DNA of 64,000 bases from Oscheius tipulae (GCA_037178975.1 JASJZH010000002.1:558001-622000); one strand, 5' to 3'. Positions 10,393-22,536 are shown, counted from the stretch's first letter. Made by a program: numbers and translations. Notes: a model not told the origin generated them from the sequence alone.

Positions 10393-13300
10393 TCATGGAA
10401 AGTAAGCCAACTGCATCCTGTTGCCTCCGTGCTTGCACTCGTGCTCCCAAATTCGGTTCTCCCCGAGGTCGATGACGCGCATGCCTTCAGCGAAGCGGAC
10501 CTGAAGAAATCTTTGTAAAGATGGTGTAAGAGCACGGAAATAGAGCCTCGTAATCAGATCGATGAGAAAGTGCAACGCTCCGTACGGTAGCTGTACAAAT
10601 AGACTCTCGGTGCCGAGAGAGGGACGACTCAGTGTTAGGGTAGACGGGGACAGTCAAGAGAGAGACAGAGAGATAGATAGTCAGAGAGATAGACAGGATC
10701 CACTGAACCTCACCTCCAGCTTAACAGTCGAGAGGTCAACCTTGGTATTTGGATAGCAGAGCTCATGGACGGATGACCAGTAATCATCGGCCTTCTCCTG
10801 GGTGCAGCATTCATCCTGTATATCCAATTGCGTCACTGTCACTCCCTAATCTGTTTACCTTGGCCACAAACTTGGAATAGCAGCACTGGCTGAACTTGTT
10901 CGTCGTCCCTGTCCCTTCGGACTGACTCTCGTCCTGACAACAGGAATACTTGGCTTGGAGGAACTTCTGTAGACAACAGAGTTGCGTGGTTGAGTTGGAA
11001 CATTTCCCAGGAACACAGAGGTCGGTCAAATAGAGACCCTTGGAGCAGCATTTGGGTAGCTGGTCACGACCGAGCTTCTCCTGTTGCATATAGCAGATAT
11101 CGTCCGTGAAGGCGACACAGGGGACATCTGCTCCCATCATCTGGAAATGGACTGTCACTGTCACTGTCACTGTCACTTACCAGACGGTAGTCAATGGTCG
11201 TCGTTGGCGGTGTCGGCCACCAGACACCCGACTGTTGGCCATGTGGTCTGGGAATCTGAGTCTCGGTCTTGGCAGTAGTCGGAACACCCTCTTCCAGGTA
11301 GTCTCCATAGTCACTGTCCTCACTGTAGTGGAGCTTCTTCATGGCTGAAAGACAGAGAATTGGGAAAAAAGACAGGAAGAGAAATTCAAGTAACAGACAC
11401 ATGACTCACGTTTAGGAGTAGTACTGGTAGTTGAGGCCCAAGTCCTCGGATCCTGTTGACTACCCTGATTGACAGGCTGATACTGACGGTTGTCCGGAAG
11501 GTTCTGATAAGTCCCCTGGTACTGCCTCTCTGTCCCCCTGTCTCTCTGCTGCGGATACTGATACTGGTACTGTTGAGCCTGATTGTACTGGGCTTGCTGA
11601 GGAGAGTGGTATGTCTGGTGGTACTGAAAGAAGTTTTGATAGTATAAGGATGAGAGTTCTCAAACTTGTTGTGGGTATCTCTGAGCCTGCTGGACTTGGT
11701 GAAATTGGTGGGGATGAGCTTGACTGTGAGAGTATGCGTACGTTCTCTGTTGGTGCTGAAACAACTTCTGACTTTCTGTCTGTCTGTCAATCCTGAAACC
11801 TAGAACCCTGGCTTGTCAGAATTTATCAAAATCCAGTTCCTCTCTAATTGTGACAAATAAAGTCATGTCAACTGCTGTCAAATAGAGACGTTAGCCAGTT
11901 CTCGCATTGCTGCTCCTCTGGAATTTCTTCTCGTCTCTTCTCCCAGGTTATGTTCTTTTTTTTCCACAGAGTTACAGAGACAATGCGAACAGTAGCGCCA
12001 CAGACACCTTCGCGTTTTGGTTTCTGGAAGAATCCTGCAAAGACAGCTGTGAATTTTCCACAGGTAGCAGCCATTTGTCATGCTCGATCTCCCCGGTTTC
12101 GAAGGGTATCCCATGAATCCACAGCGGTGTTTGGTACAGTTCTTTGGAGACTTTCAGAGCGACTGAGAGTGATTAATAGCAAATCTGGTTGACAGACTGA
12201 CAGTGAGAAACGGAAATACCCCAGACAACTCATGCCCGACTATCCTTCAGGGGTACCAGATGCAAGACCGTTCCGAGCATGGAACTCCAACTGTCATAAG
12301 AAAGAAGATGTCAAGACAAGGACCTACTGTGCTGCTCTGAAGGAATGGGTCTTTCGGTCATTCTACCATGCGATTTCTGTCCAGGTATTGATGGTCAAGT
12401 GCTGAAAGAACTGTCTGTGCTACCTGTGTCTCATGCCACTTTGTTCTGTTTCCGTAGTTCTAGCCTCATGCTAGTTCTCTGTGATTCAGTGTTTTGAAAG
12501 AGCTGCCTGTCATGTCCCCTGTTCCCGTTTTCTGTATCCCTGTCCCCTGTCCCTTTATCTCACCTCTCTCTGATCCTGTGTATACTGTTGCTGCTGATAT
12601 TGCTCCTGTTTTCTGTATTCCTGGTCCTGTACTCTCTGTTGTGTGTAGTCTCTTCTCTGATCCCGCTCTTGACTGTTTCTCTTGTCATTCCGAATATAGG
12701 CGTCGAATTGCTGGAAAGCTGACAGTAACAGTGAAAGTCATCCCCACCTTTCTGCTCAAATCCCTCGCTCCCCTCGTATCGTACTGGCACCATCCACACT
12801 GAGCGTGACTCACAGCCGCTCTCACAGCCTCTAGGGCATCATGGAATGGAGGAGCTTCTGGCCTGACATGGATGATTTTCGATACACGACCGCAACGGTC
12901 AAAAAGCAGCTGCAAGTTTTGTTCCCAATGATTTGTGCTCCCCGCCTGATCATGAAGAATTTGGAGCTTTGGGAACTATAAAACTTTAGGAGAGTTACAA
13001 TTTTATAGGCACCTCGAGCTGGGAATGTCTGACAGCTGACTGGGACTCACTGCTGGGTACAAGAATAGCGACGCTGAGGTCGGAGATGGACTCGGCCATG
13101 AGAGAGAACCTGAAAAAGAAGAGTTTTGTGTCTGTCTCTAACATTCCGAAAGTCTCCCTTTTCCTCCCAGCAGCTTCCGCCAAATTGATGGTTCTCTCTC
13201 TCCCCAAACTCACTCTCTGAGATGCTTGTGACAGTCATGACACTGAAGACCCGTCTTCACTGCCAGCAGAATCCTTCCCCGGTTCCTCTCGACAATCTCA

Positions 13301-13407
13301 ACTCCAGCCACGTCTAGTCGACCTGGGGCACAAAGAGCGGAATGGTATGTTGCGTTTGCCGCATGGAGTAAGAAAAATTGAAGGACGACCAGAAGGATGG
13401 ACGACAT
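10393..13407 (-). CDS. Selenoprotein-P-domain secreted protein with Gln-rich and Cys-rich extensions
   Basis: Ten exons join in phase (about 13407-13214, 13109-13013, 12975-12748, 12710-12564, 11755-11666, 11623-11410, 11344-11181, 11140-10859, 10815-10714, 10590-10393), about 571 residues. A signal peptide (MSSILLVVLQFFLLHAANA) precedes a domain that follows the selenoprotein P N-terminal thioredoxin-like fold: CAPGR start, redox motif LQCHDC where vertebrate SelP has UxxC, the LLFDRCGRVSKII segment and the closing HAQCGWC pair. So the selenocysteine site is a cysteine here and no in-frame UGA is needed. Then come about 150 residues rich in Gln, Tyr and Arg, an acidic segment, and a C-terminal Cys-rich part with repeated CC pairs. 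The domain call is strong; the role (redox or metal/selenium handling outside cells) is inference. The long intron 11756-12563 holds extra open sequence. Confidence 0.75.
11982..12390 (+). other. Unresolved coding-like sequence inside the SelP-like intron, opposite strand
   Basis: Two plus-strand open stretches, at about 11982-12190 (starting MRTVAPQTPSRFGFWKN) and 12207-12384 (containing CHKKEDVKTRTYCAALKEW, ending at a GTATTG donor), look protein-like but do not join in phase with the splice sites I can see. No family recognised. The stretch could be a nested gene, a pseudogene or chance. Confidence 0.25.
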
Positions 13408-14397
13408 GGGAGAGTGTAAGAGGGATGAGGACAGCTGTGGCGGAGAGTGAAGGTGACACCTGTCCAATGGGAAAGTCAATGGCTCCACGCGGTCAAAAAA
13501 GAGTAGCTTTCTATTTGTCAATTTCTTTCCTACTGCCTCTCTCTTTCTTTAATATACACTCTTAGACTCGAAACGTGTCAAAGTTTTAAAAGAACAGTCA
13601 GCGCGCAACAGTTGTCTATGTGCCTCGGCGGCGATTGCAGTACAAGTCACCAGCAAGTCAGATCCTTATGTTGCTCCTACATTTCATTTCGTTCTCTATC
13701 TTTTTCGTTAGAACAAAAGAAAATATCGTGTGTAGAGCAGTGAATAGGAGAGGAGAAGACAGAGTCCTTGCGGTTTCCACGATTGCTCAAAACCAAAGAA
13801 ACAGGGATCAAGTAAGTTATTCTTCCATAACCATATCATTCAGCCCTTAAGCCATGAAATCAACAAAAGAGCCAAAAGGGATGGTAAAATGGATAAAAAA
13901 CAGAAAAGGATTTTCAGGACGCAATTTGATATACTGTAACGTCACTTTGCGCATCTGGATTTTCTAAAATTGACGAACTATACAATTTTTTCCGTTGTGT
14001 ACGCATTTTCGTGCAAACGCAAAGGCTTCGGACGAACATACGGAGACGGTTGCTTCTTATATTTTAAAGACCAACCGTCTGCGACGTCTGACGACTTCGC
14101 CCTGGATAAAGCTAGGAGTGTCGACACTTTTACGTAGTAGACAGACTCATCTTTCAGCTGATTGACTGTTTTATTCTTAGTTATTCCTGCGTACCTGAAT
14201 TTTCAGATTCGCACCTTGTGCACCTTTTTTCCCAAGATTTTGCCATGTTTTCCTAATTTTTTTTACCCTATAGCAATTTGCACATCCTCTTTCATTCACA
14301 AACATCAAAAACCCCAAAAAGTCACGGTAACACTGAGAAAATTCGCAAACAATGGAATTTCGGGCGCTGCGTACGCATTTTCGTGAGCACTGATAAA
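13408..14397. other. Intergenic, nothing recognised
   Basis: Upstream of the SelP-like gene. AT-rich; an imperfect palindrome around 14047-14075 (GACGGTTG and CAACCGTC arms) is the only structure noticed. No convincing exon. Confidence 0.4.
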
Positions 14398-14427
14398 AAA
14401 CCAATTTCATGGAGTACAAGTAAATGT

Positions 14428-14831
14428 TTATTCGTTTTTAAAACTTTGTTCCCTGCCCGCACTGTGGACATTCTCAGGACTGTTATCATGATGCGTGATC
14501 GTGTTTCCGTTTGGCAGCCTTTCAGCGCGATTGATGTCCACTTCACCGTAGTTGGCGTGCGAACGAGTATGAACTCCATCACCTAAATTTGAGACGCTCT
14601 TGATTGAGGGAAAAGTTTACCTTTAGCTACAGCTTCAGCATGGCCTCCTTGCGAAACAGCTTGTGTCTGGGCTCCTTGACCAAAGGAATGAGCTTCAGAA
14701 TGTCCGCCGATAGTTGTGGCCACAGCCTCAGCTCCAGTTCCATCTGAAGTAGCGGTGGCTACTCCGCCTGTGGCATGAGCTGCTGCTCCTGGCCCAGAGG
14801 CTTTAGCTTCAGTTGGACGAAACCAATTTCG
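14428..14831 (-). CDS. Ala/Gly/Ser/His-rich protein, copy 1 (3' exons)
   Basis: Exons about 14831-14621 and 14582-14428 join in phase. They encode a low-complexity stretch of Ala, Gly, Thr, Ser (for example HATGGVATATSDGTGAEAVA), then HSFGQGAQTQAVSQGGHAEA shared with copy 2, and an end exon containing HTRSHANYGEVDINRAERLP. The upstream exons with a start and signal peptide are not found because copy 2 occupies that space, so this copy is probably 5'-truncated. Unrecognised; composition suggests a secreted structural protein. Confidence 0.5.
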
Positions 14832-14916
14832 CTGGAATACGGCAATGATTTAAGATGACGGAAGAACGTACCCAAAAAAGTTTTTTTTGTAAGGAAAATG
14901 TGTATCTTTCGCTCAG

Positions 14917-15289
14917 GTCACCACGCTATTTCTAATGCCTTTTCTGCTTCTCACTCCCAAGATGAAAATTTGCCGGGAAAGTCGCTGCTATCTGGAACTA
15001 CCAAATCTGGAGGAAAAGCCATAGCTCATTCCTTTGGTCAAGGAGCCCAGACACAAGCTGTTTCGCAAGGAGGCCATGCTGAAGCTGTAGCTAAAGGTAA
15101 ACTTTTCCCTCAATCAAGAGCGTCTCAAATTTAGGTGATGGAGTTCATACTCGTTCGCACGCCAACTACGGTGAAGTGGACATCAATCGCGCTGAAAGGC
15201 TGCCAAACGGAAACACGATCACGCATCATGATAACAGTCCTGAGAATGTCCACAGTGCGGGCAGGGAACAAAGTTTTAAAAACGAATAA
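14917..15289 (+). CDS. Ala/Gly/Ser/His-rich protein, copy 2 (3' exons)
   Basis: Exons about 14917-15096 and 15135-15289. The first part (GHHAISNAFSASHSQDENLP) differs from copy 1, but from about 15023 onward the two are essentially identical, including intron and 3' end. Polyadenylation AATAAA overlaps the stop region at 15285. The start is unclear: an in-frame ATG at 14898 exists, but an acceptor just after it suggests missing upstream exons. Arranged head-to-head with copy 1. Confidence 0.5.
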
Positions 15290-15604
15290 ACATTTACATT
15301 ACTCCATGAAATTGATTTCTTTGGCTAAAACTTCCGAGAATTGGCATCATCATCAAACTACAATAATAACATGATCAGTCAGGGTGTTTGTTATCACTTG
15401 ATCGTGTGTTTTGTTCAAACTATCATCTTAGACTGAACCTGTAGCTCCAGTGAAGGAGATAAACTCTTACGATCGCGGCTTAGCACAGCCACAAGCGGCG
15501 GCATTTCTCATAAGAAATACCGTTCTCTACTGATTGATCGCATACCAGGATTGTAACCATTTTGATTACAGTGCTCATAGTTCAAGCTGGTGAAAAATGT
15601 TAGA

Positions 15605-16777
15605 TATTGGAAAACAGGGTTGCTGTCTTCATTGGAGAGATCTCTTACGAATGGTACCTCACGCATTGGTCTGTTGTTGCGATGTTGAAAATGCATGGTT
15701 ATACGGAAAATATAAGGGAGTTCTTAAAAGCTAGCTCAAAAAAAACAGTGAAAGCCAACTTATTCGCAGTTTCTATTTCTTTGTCAACGAGTGTTCAAAC
15801 AGTTTTCTTTTATTGCTATGCTATGTTGTTGCCTTTTGAACTATCCTTTGCAGGCCAAGTCCCAAAAGAGATTACTGATTTGGTAAATTTGTTCCAAAAA
15901 TGTCTTCGAGCCACGCTTTTCGCTAAGCTGAATGATTGCAAACGAACCAATCCAAAACAGAAAATCGTGTAGGTCAAAATATGTTTAACTTAAAAGCTAC
16001 TGAGAAACATAATACGAATCATGGAATCATTTCCACAACATTTGGAATAGGACATCCAAATTTGCAACGGGACTAAAGCCGACGAACGCTTGCTTGAAAA
16101 TAAAAACTCTCACACAATTTCACTGCTAGTAACAGAAGGGTTTTGCAGCTTGTACGCATCTTATCCACAACAAAATTATTTCTGGAGGTGTTGATTGCGC
16201 AATCGACGGGTTTTTCATGGACGCTGTTCGCCAATTCAAGCCAGATGGTTTGTTAATTGTTGGACGTTACATAGACGTGATCGACAATGGCACGAATCCT
16301 TTTAACGACGGGATTTGGAAAGGTCACTTTAATCACTTTATCGTGAAAGGTGATTTAGGAAATGATCGCAACAATGAACCAGCTGAAAGAACTCGTAAAA
16401 ACGAGGATATACAACTTGGACACGTTTGAATGGTCACCAAATTCTCTTCCCATAGCTTTATCGAACTTTCTCAGGAACGGAACCGTTTACAACGCGGTAG
16501 GAGTATCTTTTTTTATCCGATCTTCAAACACTTTCGCATTCTTTCTACATGCCGTCTAATAAACAGGGGTATTACGTGATCAAAAATAGCCCGGTTGGTA
16601 GAAAACTGTGAAAAGTGTCGTCTGTTCAACTACACCATTCAATTTTTTGTGGATGGACAGCTGCACTACTTTGACGAGAAGTATCATATCAGATATTTTG
16701 TGTACTCCTTACACATAACTCCAGTTGGTTTAGCTAGAATAGCGCCATCGTATCACCACGTTTGTCGTAACATCTAG
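15605..16777 (+). pseudogene. Truncated acyltransferase-3/SGNH (OAC-type) paralogue
   Basis: The pieces match the C-terminal two-thirds of the intact gene at 19109-22019. A membrane segment VAVFIGEISYEWYLTHWSVV near 15617 parallels CLVFIGEISFSWYLIHWPVV in the intact copy. An SGNH-like part follows: GVDCAIDGFFMDAVRQFKPDG near 16190-16250, then NGTNPFNDGIWK, and the C-terminal CEKCRLFNYTIQFF to HITPVGLARIAP ending at 16777. The N-terminal half is absent, and frames between blocks are interrupted beyond what clean introns explain. Probably a dead or 5'-truncated duplicate. Confidence 0.75.
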
Positions 16778-17175
16778 ATTTAAGAAGACAAGAAACGCTT
16801 TTTAAGAAACAGTATGACTGTGCCACCGTATGTGGGTAAACCTTTGCGGAAACAAACTGCCCCTATTCTTAACTTGTTTCATAATAATCTCGTGTATCTT
16901 TATGATAAACGTTTAAACACAAACTAACTCTTCGAAGCTATTGTACAAGCGGTTTCTTGAATCTTTATTAATCGGTTTCATAGTTTCCAATTTTCATTTG
17001 CGTTTCTTCTCTGTGCTAGGTTTTGCTGAACATTAACAAGAACAGCTGCAGAGACCTCTGGTGATCTCTTTGGTGTCGTATTGGATATTTAGCTGTGATA
17101 AGTTGGATTCATAATGATGAGAATGATGCCGCCAGATCCTTCAAACAGAGAAATGACAGAAAAGACAACGTCATT

Positions 17176-17560
17176 TCAAACTGAGAAATTTTTATTTTTT
17201 TTTTCCGAGGGTGCCCTGCATTTTAAACCAAATAGCTCGAAAATGATCACGTTCGTGACAATAGCGATGGAAATGATGAAGCAGATGAACGGCAGAGAAG
17301 TCTGTAGGACAAACCGCTCGCACATTTTGTGTTGCATTCGACGCTGACATGATATGGATGTGAATCGCATTGAACGTGGCTACAGGGAAAGGAATAATGA
17401 AAAGGGCAAAGCTGTTACAGTCGAAGACCGTCACTCAAATAATGTTCTTCATACACTACACTTTTCCAATTGCCAGAACGTATGAATTGTTAAAGAATTT
17501 CTTGCTTACGAATACATAAACATAAACCAGCGTATAACAACCAAGGGAAAAATTGACGCT
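17176..17560 (-). other. Remnant of a membrane-protein gene, repeated at 22479-22526
   Basis: The minus strand carries hydrophobic stretches (for example TSLPFICFIISIAIVTNVII near 17240-17300) and, at about 17509-17555, text nearly identical to 22479-22526 that also reads as a membrane segment ending in a GTAAGC donor. No complete gene can be assembled. Confidence 0.35.
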
Positions 17561-17599
17561 TCCTTTGAAAGTTTACCTACGTTACCCACTTCTCATCCC

Positions 17600-18060
17600 C
17601 CGTGACCAGGCGTGGCGAATAGGATTTTCTCTCATACTTGGACAGTGAGAATGGGCGACGGACATACGCTGTCACTTGTGGGTGTCATTGAGGTCATGCG
17701 GCATCCATGTGCCCAGTTTCTTCGTAAATCTTAATTGCTTCAAATGATATTACACTGCGGCATGACTGACAGACAGTGCCTCTTCTAGTTCACGAGTAGT
17801 CTGCCGATTGTTCTCGTTCACGAGCTGCAGCAGCTTCGATTCATCGAAAATTGTTGGGCGATCTGACCTTAGCTCATCTTCGACGCTTTTGTCCCCAGAC
17901 CGAAAGCGATAGAACCACAACTGTCACACTCGTAGACGTCTTCCCTTGGCCATAAACATTGTTGATATTAGCCGCCGTTTGGGCTCAATTCGTGCCTTTG
18001 AGGAACTCATTTAACATGACATGTCGCAAATGGTAGGGTGGCAGGCCATCAATAGTCTGC
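17600..18060 (-). mobile_element. Dead mariner-type transposase fragment
   Basis: Minus-strand translation gives the N-terminal DNA-binding half of a mariner-family transposase in pieces: a FRSGDKSVEDELRSDRP segment near 17860-17910, a helix-turn-helix piece NNRQTTRELEEALSVSHAAV near 17765-17820, and KKLGTWMPHDLND near 17690-17735. Stops and frameshifts interrupt it and the DDE catalytic half is not found, so it cannot be active. Confidence 0.75.
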
Positions 18061-18678
18061 ATCAAACCAAACAGAACAGAGAATAAGAAGAAGGGAAGTT
18101 GTGTCTTGCATGGTGGTGGTAGAGGACTGAGTGAGCAACACGAGGTGCTATTACCAATAGCTCGGCCGTTGTTGTGAATAAGGCAAAGGACATGTTTACA
18201 AAAAGCGAAAAGAATTATTTACCAACCCAATATGATGTGAATGTTATAGCATCTGTTGAAACTGTAGACAAATCCTTAGAGAAAAGATGGAGAAGGGTTG
18301 AGCAAGAAAAGTTTCTCCGATTAGCAATGATTCCGTGGTAATTGAATTGGAAATAGTGTGAACCACTTTTTAAAAAAGTTGCTTAATGTAAGGCTTCTCC
18401 CATGGACTTCTTTTGAAATTTTTTTTGTGCCCGGAAGTGACACTTTTATGGGAAACTGGTCAGCATCACAGGACACCATTGCTGCATAAACTGTCAACCA
18501 AATTGTGCACAGTCATAGCGAGAGTTAGTCTGAATGATAAGAGAAGAATCGATGCCCACCTTAATATTAGCTTTTCGCCCGCAAGGAAATCGTCGTCTTT
18601 CAGAACCATGAACCTTGCATCATAAACAACAATTGAACATTCTGGCTGTATAAATCAATCCGGATTAACTTGAACAAC

Positions 18679-19012
18679 ATGCCAAAAATCAAACATATCT
18701 GCTCGCAGAGGTTTCTGGTGACCAGGTGAGTAACTATTCGTATCAGAACTACATGGTTCTCCTATTGTTGTTAGTTTCTTCAGAGTTTTTGCTTTTCTCA
18801 ATTTTCTCAACAATGTGGCTGTTATATGCGCCCAATGTCTTTTTTTATTTGTAGCTTTTGTTCTTCTATCTGAGATATCTGTTCTGATGAAACAATCTGC
18901 CGTCAGAACAACTATTGAACGCTTCGAGTTTGCGTCTAGAGCAATTTTCGTACCAAACTGGCTGGTGGTTTTGAAAAACTTTTTATTTGAAAACAACGAA
19001 AAAGCGGTTTAA
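18679..19012 (+). CDS. Possible small membrane protein
   Basis: Two exons, 18679-18725 and 18784-19012, join in phase (split AGA codon, donor GTGAGT, acceptor TTCTTCAG) to about 91 residues. One long hydrophobic segment (NNVAVICAQCLFLFVAFVLL) is followed by a basic tail. No family recognised. It sits 96 bases before the OAC start on the same strand. Confidence 0.35.
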
Positions 19013-19108
19013 TCCCTTTTCTTAACTCAGTTCCTCTTCTTTTTGTCGACCACTACTTATTTTTTTTAAATCAAGCAGTACGCACCTTCCGAGTTTATTT
19101 CTTTCAGA

Positions 19109-22019
19109 ATGGGCTCCACCAAACTCCTTCACCTGCAAGGCCTTCGTGCCGTGGCAATTCTCGCTGTACTCTTCTTTCACTACTTTCCCAAATATTGTCC
19201 AAATGGTTACCTTGGAGTCGATCAATTCTTCCTCCTTTCCGGATATTTAATGACAATGATGTTGGAACGAAATAAGGAGCTGTCGTTCAGCGGAGTGGTA
19301 GACTTCTTCTACAGACGGGTCAAGCGGATAGTACCGCTTTATTATCTAGCAACTTTATTTATTACTCGTAAGAATATATAATATACCAAAAGAAGTAATA
19401 CAAAAAACTTTCCAGTTTCTATTAACATCTCACCTCAAATGGCCGTACAAACTAACGTTGAATCGTCCGTCAAAGCCATTGCTTTTGCAACAAATCTTAT
19501 TAGACCAGATGGATTGGAAGATTACAATGCGAGGGTTTGTTGCTTTGAAATTCATTTTTAAAAGGAAACTAACTTTTGTGGCTTCCATTTCAGTGTTAGA
19601 GGTCTCTCCCTAATAAACCTAATAAGGGGACTAATAAACCACTTTATACGCTCTTTAAACTCTAAACAGTCGTGTGAATCAGCATTTAAATAGTTCTATT
19701 TACATGATAAACAGCCAGATGCTGAAACATTTCAGTGTCAAAACAAAAACAAGACAAAAAAAAGAGTTAAAAAAATAAGGCTTCAGCTAGGTCTCGGCGT
19801 GGACATGTTCACCCATACGTGGTCACTAGCAGCAGAAATGCAATTCTACTTTATCTTTCCTTTTATTTTCATCATCTACGTTAAAACTTCTTCAAGCTCT
19901 AAATCGTTCTTCATGTATGCACTGGGTAACTTGACTCAATTTTATTTCTTAAACAAGTTTCAGTGCTGTGTTCCCTCGTCTTTCACATCACATCCGACTC
20001 TTTTCTATCCTTCTATTGCGTATTTGCCAGAATATGGCAATTTCTCGCTGGAATGTTTATTTACTACGAGAATAGTAAAGTAGCGAAGACAAAAGCAGGA
20101 TACAAGGCACTTCCAACGGCTAGTAGCTTGGAAGAAAATCTTTCGAAGTCTCTTTTGGACGACCAAAAAGCTATAGAAGAGTCTGCCGTGATTAAAACGG
20201 ACGATTCTCTTCAAAAGCTTGTGGTAAACTCATGTTTGGTATGTCTTTTCTGTCTTTTTGCTACGAGGACTCCGATTGATCCGTTCATTGGCAGGTAAAA
20301 TAGCATCCTACTGCAAACGAATCCGCATTAAGAGTGGTTACTATTGTCATGACATCACTTATTGTTCATGTTGGAGACATCAGTCGCTTCCTCTCGAATA
20401 AATGTCTTGTATTTATCGGAGAAATTTCTTTCTCATGGTATTTGATTCACTGGCCAGTGGTTGCTTGGTTGAAAATGAATAGTTTAACGACAAATACAGG
20501 TAAGTGGCTTTGTTGAAGTTAAAGTATTTTTGCGTTTGTCTGAACCTGGAAAATTTTCATGTTTTACAGATATGCTTTGTGGCTTGATAGTCTCGTTGCT
20601 CTTCAGCATTCTGGTCTATTTCACCTTCGAAAAATGGTATCTCTCTTGGAACAAGACTCGCACCATCTTAGCTGTAGGACTACTTCTCCTATTAAATGGA
20701 GCAGCCATCTTCCAAGCATCACGTATCTTTTATTTTGTCCTGTATATGGTCAAACTTTCAGTTAGAATTCCCAAATCAGACATCCGAGAAGAGATTGCAA
20801 AGCCTGCAAACATAACAATTCATGTGGATTCATCACTTCGTCCTTTCATCTACGAGTCAGACTTTCTTAATAAGCTGGAATATGGCTATGAGAACAAAAC
20901 AAACGAAGAAAGAGCAGCTTTGAACAGTGCCATGAGTGCCAATGACGCTAAACAGGCAAAGAGCTATCCTTGTGTGAAACAAAAGACAGCTACGAGCAGA
21001 GAGCAACGCTGTCAAGTTCAGAAAGTCCGTTTTTTTAAATTTTAACTTTTTTACAACTTACAGGACTTTAAAGAAGCTAGCACTAACATGACTCTTTTGG
21101 TCATTGGTAACAGTTATGTTGGAAATGCGATGAAGACGATTTACGAGCAGTGCAAGGACGTTTTTCCCAATATCTATAGCACTTGGACTGGATGTAAGCT
21201 TTTCTGTACTATTTATCACCGCCAAACAAAAATATGGACAACAAATTTGCATGAACTTTTGAATTCATACCGGCGGGATGGGGAAAACAAACAGCTTATG
21301 AAGGGCGCTTGAAGGGAAATACAGCAATTTTTTTATGTGAACTAGCAAACTTTTGATAAATTTTTTCAGCTTGTGAACCCCTCGTCCGTGGATATCTTGT
21401 AACTGGCGTTGACTGCAGCTACGATGATTTCTTCATGGATGCTGTGAAGCTGTACAAACCTGACGTTGTCTTTATTGTTAATCGTTTTATGGACTCAACG
21501 CAAATTCATAATGGCACAAATCCCTTCAATGACGACATTTTTAAGGTGTCTTATTTTCTTTATTCGAAAAAAACTTTTCCAGATGATGGTTAAACGCTTA
21601 AAAGAGCTCGAAAAGCACGTAACTCATCGCATCTATATGTTGAACTCATTTTTCTGGCCAAATGGAAGCTTAAACACGAAGTTGAACAAGTTTTTAAAGA
21701 CGGGTGTCAAATTTAAAGATGTTTGTTTAATAAAAATAAACTGGATTAAAGTTCAAATTTTTTCCAGGAAGACCTACTACAGATGGGCAAACGACAATGG
21801 TTCGACATTGGACGCAAAAGAATGGATCGGCTGGCTGCACATTGCGAAAAATGTCGTCTTTTTGACTACACATCTCAGTTTTTTATTGATGGGAAGATGC
21901 ATTACTATGACCCGAAGTACTTCGTCAGCTACTTTGTCTCTTCACTGCATCTGACTCCAGTGGGTCTAGCTAGAGTAGCACCGCTATACAATCAGATTTG
22001 TCATACGTTGAACGAATAG
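19109..22019 (+). CDS. Acyltransferase-3 plus SGNH-domain membrane protein (OAC type)
   Basis: Ten exons (19109-19367, 19416-19534, 19787-19925, 19964-20294, 20333-20499, 20570-21024, 21064-21193, 21370-21545, 21583-21720, 21768-22019) join in phase to about 721 residues. The N-terminal half is an acyltransferase-3 membrane domain: LRAVAILAVLFFHYFPKYCP with the conserved histidine, YLGVDQFFLLSGYLM, FTHTWSLAAEMQFY, and VFIGEISFSWYLIHWPVV. The C-terminal part is SGNH-like: GNSYVG (block I), GTNPFND, and HLTPVGLARV holding the final histidine. Such proteins move acyl groups onto extracellular or lumenal glycans or lipids. Intron 19535-19786 is longer than its neighbours and a short exon could have been missed there. 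AATAAA lies just after the stop. Confidence 0.85.
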
Positions 22020-22478
22020 AATAATAAAGTTGATAAGAAACTTGTTGGCCCTCAACAATGGTCTATTCTTAACAAAAAAGCGGCGCCTTGGCAATGAAAG
22101 TGGGAACGGAATTCTGCTTGAGACGTTCATCGAAAACTTTTTTCAACGTAGTGAGAATTGACAGGAAATATTTTGATCTCTGAATGAAAACTGTTGAGGG
22201 AACGGGAGTCAGGAATACAAACAAGTAATATCCTCCGTCTCTTTTCGCTACAACTCCCTCTTTTGCTTCGAAAGACGCTTTCTCACATGTTTTCATTTGT
22301 ATGAAACGTTGATCCCAGGGCCGAGGTCGATGCTTTTCCTGTTGCCTCTCTCTAACACTTTCTATCAGTTTCTCTTCCTTTAATCTCTCTCATCCTTCGT
22401 TTGTGATATCCCCACAAACAGGAAGTTTAGGAAGAAAAGCAAATCTTAATTTTTCACGTAAGACAATTAGCAAGTAAT

Positions 22479-22526
22479 GAACACATAAGCAAAAACCAGC
22501 GTATAACAACCAAGGGAAAAAACGAA
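22479..22526. repeat. Second copy of the 17509-17555 sequence
   Basis: About 46 bases sharing CCAGCGTATAACAACCAAGG and flanking text with 17509-17555. Each copy lies downstream of an OAC-type gene, so they probably mark the same segmental duplication. Confidence 0.7.
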
Positions 22527-22536
22527 TAGAATGAGA

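Larger units (their letters stand above)
14398..15324. repeat. Inverted duplication, arms about 300 bp
   Basis: The arm 14398-14694 is the near-perfect reverse complement of 15023-15324, separated by about 330 bp of unrelated sequence. Identity covers an exon end, an intron, the last exon and the 3' untranslated sequence. This includes the last coding exon with no visible change. Confidence 0.9.
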
